This document shows positions 61,136 to 64,000 of a stretch of 64,000 nt of DNA, in pieces. This DNA is from JAENVU01 sp963765075 (GTDB lineage Bacteria; Actinomycetota; Acidimicrobiia; IMCC26256; JAENVU01): assembly GCA_963765075.1 (NCBI GenBank), contig CAVXVA010000003.1:496001-560000 (forward strand). Direction: 5' to 3'. Each line of letters starts with the position of its first letter. The first letter of the stretch is position 1. The translations under genes and the position numbers were made by a program. The notes under the pieces are model-generated. The model saw nothing but the letters and a program-made list of their open reading frames with translations, was not told where the DNA came from and did no database searches.

Positions 61136-62808
61136 TCAGCGGAGCAGGTTGGCCCGATCGTTGTGGTCGAACTCGGCCGCCAACGCCTCGACGTCGGCGC
61201 GGGTCAACAGCTCGTACGTCTCGGTGCGCGGCGCACGCCAGAAGATCGGATCCGCGGTGTCCCACCGTTCGTCGCGCAGAGGTCGCTTGTCGAGTTTGTT
61301 CGTCGCGCCGACGGGTAACGCATCGACGATACGGACGTACCGCGGCGCCCACTTGGTTCCGAGATCGCGCTGCCCCGCGATGAAGGTCGCGAAGGCGTCG
61401 GGGTCGAACGGCGTGTCGGCCACCATCTCGATGGCCGCCATCACCTGATCACCGCTGCGACTGTCGGGCACGGCGTACACCGCCACGCCGTCGGCTCCGG
61501 GAAACCGAGCCAGGATCCGTTCGACGGGAGCAGTCGCGAAATTCTCTCCATCCACGCGGATCCAGTCGGCGGTGCGACCGGCGAACCAGTACACGCCGGC
61601 CTCGTCGAGATAACCGAGGTCGCCCGACCAGTACCAGCCGTTGCGAGTGCGCTCGGCGTCGGCCTCGGGGTTGTTGTAGTAGCCCTCGAACCGTGACCGG
61701 GCGTTGCGGCTGACCAGTTCACCGATCGCCTCACCGGCATTCAACAGACGGCCGTGCTCGTCGTAGCGTGCGCGCGGCTTCTCCTCCGCCGTGACCGGAT
61801 CGAGGATGACCACGTCGATGCCTTCGAGCGGGCGCCCGAGTGATCCTTTGGGTTGTGCCGGGTCGGGGACCAGGATGATCGCGTTCTCACTCGAGCCGTA
61901 CCCCTCGAACACCGGCGGACCGAACCGCGAACGGAACGCACGGACGTCGGCCGGCGCCGACTCCGGTCCGAGGACGTACTTGATCGAATGGTGGCGATCC
62001 TCGTCGGTCTCGGGGGTCGCGAGAATGTGATTGAGCGCCCGCCCCACGGTGTTGAAGAACGTCACGCCGTATCGCCGGGCATCCGGGAGAAAGGCCGACG
62101 CCGAGAACTTCGGCGCATCGCGATCGTCGCGCCCGACCGCAGGGCCGGGAAGAGATTCGCGTTCAGGGCATTGCCGTGATAGAGCGGCATCGCGCAGTAC
62201 AGGACGTCGTCGGGCGTGAACATCACGGTCGCGACGGCGCGCGCGGCACGACCCTGGGTCATCCGCACGGCCTTCGGGGCACCCGTCGACCCCGAGGTGA
62301 ACAGCAGCGCGAAGAGCGTCTCGGGATCCGGCGGGACCCATGCGTCGAGTCGCACCAACCCGGCCGCCGCTCCGAGCCGATCACGGTAGGCCCGACTCTC
62401 GATGTCGAGGATCCGATCGGGCGGGAGATCGAGGGGGATGTCCCGAAGCAGTTCGAGCATGGACTGGTCGGTGAGGATGACCTGGCAATCCACGTGATTG
62501 ATGTCCGCCGCGAGTTCGGTGCCGCGCCGGGTCGGATTGATGCCGACGACGGCGGCGCCGATGAGCCCGGCACCCAGCAGGACGAAGATGAACTCGGGCA
62601 CGTTCTCGAGCAGTACACCCACATGGAACGGGCCCGGCCGTCGGAGCTCGAGCAGCAGCTCGGCGCGGACGCGAGCTTCGGCGACCACTTCCCGCCAAGA
62701 CCATGCTCGATCCTCGAAGCGCAGACCCGTCGTGTCGTCCTCGGCGCGCCCGAGCACCAGCTCCGCGAACGTTGCCGGCGCTTCGGGGAAGGGCTCGCGC
62801 TCGCTCAC
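61136..62808 (-). pseudogene. Long-chain acyl-CoA synthetase (FadD17-like), frameshifted
   Basis: An ANL-family acyl-CoA ligase of about 557 residues. The N-terminal frame (62808 down) has the P-loop LLFTSGSTGAPKAV, MPLYHGNALN and the AMP site; at about 62108-62116 one base is missing, after ATIAMRR, and the other frame continues KFSASAFLPDARRYGVTFFN, FEGYGSSENAI, YWSGDLGYLDEAGVYWFAG and TNKLDKRPLR. This domain order and the LPVGATNKLDKR end resemble FadD17/FadD-type ligases. The start overlaps the upstream gene by four bases. The frame is broken in this sequence, though both parts are conserved. Confidence 0.86.
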
Positions 62809-63965
62809 ATGAACGAGGTGTGCTCGTCGAGCCCGAGTTCGGGTTGCGGTCCGGCGAAGATGCTCTGCAGGTTGCCGACACCCACCCCACCGCCCACCGG
62901 GTCGTCGACCCGAACGATGCAGTCTCGAATCTGGTGGAGGCGGCGAGCCTCGTCGAAGGTGGTGCAGTCGGCGACGTGTTCACCGTCGACGTGGTTCCGG
63001 CCACGCCACTCACCGTGCCAGTGCCCGTCGAACCCGAAGTACAGGCCCGCACCCAAGTGGAAGCCGGTGGCCGACAGCACCGTGATCTCGAGATCGCGCG
63101 CGGTCCCGTCGGGCATGGTCGCGTGGAGTACCCCACCGCGCAGACGGCGATTCACGGGATCGACGTCGAGCTTCGGCACCAGCGCGGCGTACGGCTCGCG
63201 TCGTCCGTCCGGGTGTTCGAATCCGCCTTGCAGCTCCGTGCGCTGCCAGTCTCCGAAGCTGTGCCGCTGGTAGTAAGTGTGGAGCCCGTAGTGGGTGCCG
63301 TCGGGTCGCGTCATGAGGATCGGCGACCAGATGACCGTCGTCGCCACACTCGTGGGCGTTGGTGCCGGAACGAGATCCGTCGGTGGCACCCCGACCTGGT
63401 AGCGCACTCCCCAGGAGTGATCGCGGGTGGAGACCCACGGCTGATCGCCGAACTCGATGCGCTCACCGGCGACCGCCACCCAGCCGCTCGCGGTCCCGAT
63501 GTGGTGATAGCGAGCGATGTCAGCGTCGACGCGCCGACCGTCGCGGGCGCGGTGCACCTCGTGGTGCTCGAGCACCGCAGGAACCGCACCCTCGAAGACC
63601 CACTCGAACGACACCGGTTGGGTGTCGTTGGGCACGAGCGCGAACCGGATGCTGCGCATCGGATCGAGCACCTCGTATTGGATCGGACCGACCACGGTGG
63701 TGTCACCGTCGGGGCCGAGCTCCCGGCTGGCCCGCACGGTCCACTGCTCCACGCCGCGCGACACGCCGGCGTACGCGTCCATGATTCCGCGGTTCGGGTA
63801 TTTGCCGAGCCCGAAGCCGAGGGATATCGAGCCGTCGCGCGCGCCGGCCATGGCACAGATCTTCTCGGTCCACGACCGGTCCGACTGCGAGACCGTCGCG
63901 AACGTGTCGACGATCTGGTGGGCCAGCAGTTCGTCGAGCGGTCCGAGTGGCCCCAGTTCTGTCAC
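62805..63965 (-). CDS. Conserved hypothetical protein, CrtC/AttH-like fold suspected
   Basis: A 386-residue soluble protein with no signal peptide. It has several beta-rich segments (PWVSTRDHSWGVRYQVG, FEWVFEG, LEITVLSATGFHLGAGLYFGF) reminiscent of the lipocalin-like CrtC/AttH family, with a DHSWG block; this is tentative. It starts with GTG 63965 behind a GGGAG site and overlaps the acyl-CoA synthetase gene by four bases, so it may act on the lipid or steroid side chain that the synthetase activates. Only 35 bases remain to the window edge, which may hold its promoter. Confidence 0.65.
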   Translation of the reverse strand: MTELGPLGPLDELLAHQIVDTFATVSQSDRSWTEKICAMAGARDGSISLGFGLGKYPNRGIMDAYAGVSRGVEQWTVRASRELGPDGDTTVVGPIQYEVLDPMRSIRFALVPNDTQPVSFEWVFEGAVPAVLEHHEVHRARDGRRVDADIARYHHIGTASGWVAVAGERIEFGDQPWVSTRDHSWGVRYQVGVPPTDLVPAPTPTSVATTVIWSPILMTRPDGTHYGLHTYYQRHSFGDWQRTELQGGFEHPDGRREPYAALVPKLDVDPVNRRLRGGVLHATMPDGTARDLEITVLSATGFHLGAGLYFGFDGHWHGEWRGRNHVDGEHVADCTTFDEARRLHQIRDCIVRVDDPVGGGVGVGNLQSIFAGPQPELGLDEHTSFM

Positions 63966-64000
63966 CGTCGACTCCCTCGCCGAAGCCCGCGCGCACCCCG

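Noticed and set aside
63413..63422. Third MerR-type operator (AGGAGTGATC)
   Set aside because: Only a half-site and inside the coding sequence of the hypothetical gene at 62805-63965.
1..64000. tRNA, rRNA, transposase or phage genes
   Set aside because: I saw no tRNA-like cloverleaf end, rRNA signature, transposase or integrase motif on either strand; a covariance-model scan would be the decisive test.

Overview
This is a 64 kb, uniformly GC-rich window of ordinary, densely packed bacterial chromosome: 68 protein genes or gene remnants, no rRNA, tRNA, CRISPR array or transposase that I can recognise. The gene content points to an actinobacterium outside the well-studied genera, most plausibly Acidimicrobiia or a relative. 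The clues are a class E sortase, a SARP/BTAD-AAA regulator, a TB7.3-like stand-alone biotin carrier, menaquinone rather than ubiquinone genes, an NDP-sugar epimerase of the zinc-ribbon type, and many starts that look leaderless (a TAnnnT box 6-7 bases before ATG/GTG). The lineage call is inference from gene content only.

Left part (1-16.8 kb): a frameshifted diguanylate cyclase at the edge, a cyclophilin, then a complete System I cytochrome c maturation operon reading leftwards (ccmA-B-C-D-E-F-G-H-I, mostly with 4-base ATGA overlaps). It is followed by an MpaB/DUF2236 oxygenase-like gene, a class E sortase, and a leftward envelope-sugar and signalling operon (GT-C-like membrane protein, response regulator, histidine kinase, dTDP-rhamnose-epimerase-like protein) diverging from a GT2/DUF2064 glycosyltransferase pair.

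Menaquinone region (16.7-25.7 kb): merR-menG-menF, menD, menH, menC, menA, menB and menE form a near-complete pathway from chorismate to menaquinone, split over both strands. The same palindromic operator, core GGAGTGATCACTCC, lies at the merR start and again between the divergent menB and menE, which suggests that this MerR protein controls both blocks.

Middle (25.9-42 kb): enoyl-CoA hydratases, a biotin carrier and an acyl-CoA carboxylase beta chain; a second MerR/methyltransferase unit; a phosphonate/phosphite-type ABC transporter with a fused double permease; a radical SAM/AhpD-like pair; and two membrane HD-domain proteins, one HD-GYP-like. Upstream of the HD genes is the most unusual spot in the window: a long 5' leader with mutually exclusive hairpins that can hide or free the ribosome binding site of a 28-residue hydrophobic peptide, the whole enclosed by a 27-base inverted repeat.

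Right part (42.6-64 kb): a NarL-type two-component pair flanked by copies of the 3' end of a dihydropteroate-synthase-like gene; alcohol dehydrogenase, aldo/keto reductase, TetR, kinase-like and SDR genes; a very large SARP regulator divergent from a cyclic-nucleotide-domain protein; a sulfide/persulfide detoxification module (persulfide dioxygenase-rhodanese, CstR-like repressor, TauE exporter) with a double palindromic operator; an ABC-2 exporter; and an acyl-CoA synthetase next to a conserved protein of unknown function. Seven genes carry single-base frameshifts, several at short C or G runs, in otherwise well-conserved frames. Read or assembly errors are the simplest explanation, so the 'pseudogene' labels should be taken as 'interrupted in this sequence'.
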